A DNA stretch of 54,454 nucleotides from UBA12079 sp964608745 (lineage in GTDB: Bacteria; Patescibacteriota; Minisyncoccia; Phycocordibacterales; UBA12079). Of the stretch, positions 54,452 through 54,454 are shown piece by piece. The notes under the pieces were generated by a model that was not told the origin of the DNA, searched no databases, and was given only the letters and a program-made list of their open reading frames with translations. The number at the start of each line of letters is the position of its first letter. Position 1 is the first letter of the stretch. The position numbers and the translations under genes were made by a program. The stretch spans positions 1-54,454 of the forward strand of contig CAZSPC010000002.1 in the NCBI GenBank assembly GCA_964608745.1, in the 5' to 3' direction.

Positions 54452-54454
54452 TGT

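Noticed and set aside
1..54454. CRISPR array
   Set aside because: Repeats are dispersed hairpins; no regularly spaced array with unique spacers, and the Cas4-like DUF2779 protein has no cas neighbours.
1..54454. TGA recoded as Gly (code 25, seen in some CPR)
   Set aside because: TGA ends several clear genes, for example the GIY-YIG nuclease (23444-23446) and the paralog ending at 28720, with no in-frame TGA inside conserved genes.

Overview
The window is AT-rich bacterial DNA that most resembles a Candidate Phyla Radiation (Patescibacteria, probably Parcubacteria-like) chromosome. The case rests on short versions of housekeeping proteins, many small membrane-anchored or secreted proteins of unknown function, TGA used as a stop (standard code 11), few biosynthetic genes, and start codons often lying 6-9 nt after a TATAAT box. 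The assignment is inference; there is no rRNA here to confirm it.

Layout. 1-1203: end of an ABC-2 exporter operon. 1281-2481: an HTH gene running into tRNA-Gln(TTG), then two structured repeat units. 2490-6673: surface proteins, an ExoX-like exonuclease, an ECF sigma factor with a membrane partner, and a secreted helical protein. 6762-10261: DNA alkylation repair, SGNH hydrolase, EngB, ZIP transporter and small proteins. 10369-17161: RelA/SpoT, PheS, MazG-like, an RBBP9-like hydrolase and PheT. 17259-20243: AbrB-like protein, GyrI-like lipoprotein, RhuM-Fic protein and a C39-like protein. 20489-28298: GyrB, a GIY-YIG mini-element, a DUF2779 nuclease, a thiol oxidoreductase, a candidate ncRNA and TruB. 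28433-34003: paired small paralogs, Hsp20, a PrsW-like protease and ValS. 34167-40611: small proteins, a VanY-like peptidase, a pseudopilin, an HTH/Doc toxin-antitoxin pair, a FtsX-type ABC exporter and YibE/F with a C-terminal HTH. 40789-41267: a cobalamin-riboswitch-like RNA upstream of a 30-aa ORF. 41428-47262: a degraded integrative island at tRNA-Asn(GTT), carrying an ATP-grasp / histidine phosphatase / NUDIX operon. 47373-54380: two M14 peptidase paralogs (one apparently dead) around a candidate ncRNA, a secreted C39-like protein, a ribosome hibernation factor and a cyclophilin.

The most unusual content is of two kinds. First, PheT carries an entire NlpC/P60 peptidase domain with Cys-His-His intact inside its B5 region, and ValS carries an in-frame 162-nt imperfect palindrome in its catalytic domain. 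Second, the window is full of small palindromic elements: tRNA-linked units whose ends copy the 3' end of the neighbouring tRNA and whose central helix shows compensatory changes, a GIY-YIG gene between inverted repeats with an empty relative upstream of engB, REP-like repeats, hairpins enclosing start or stop codons, and palindromes inside coding sequences. I propose these as candidate undescribed mobile or structured-RNA families. All family names are from recognition of sequence motifs by eye; no database search was run.
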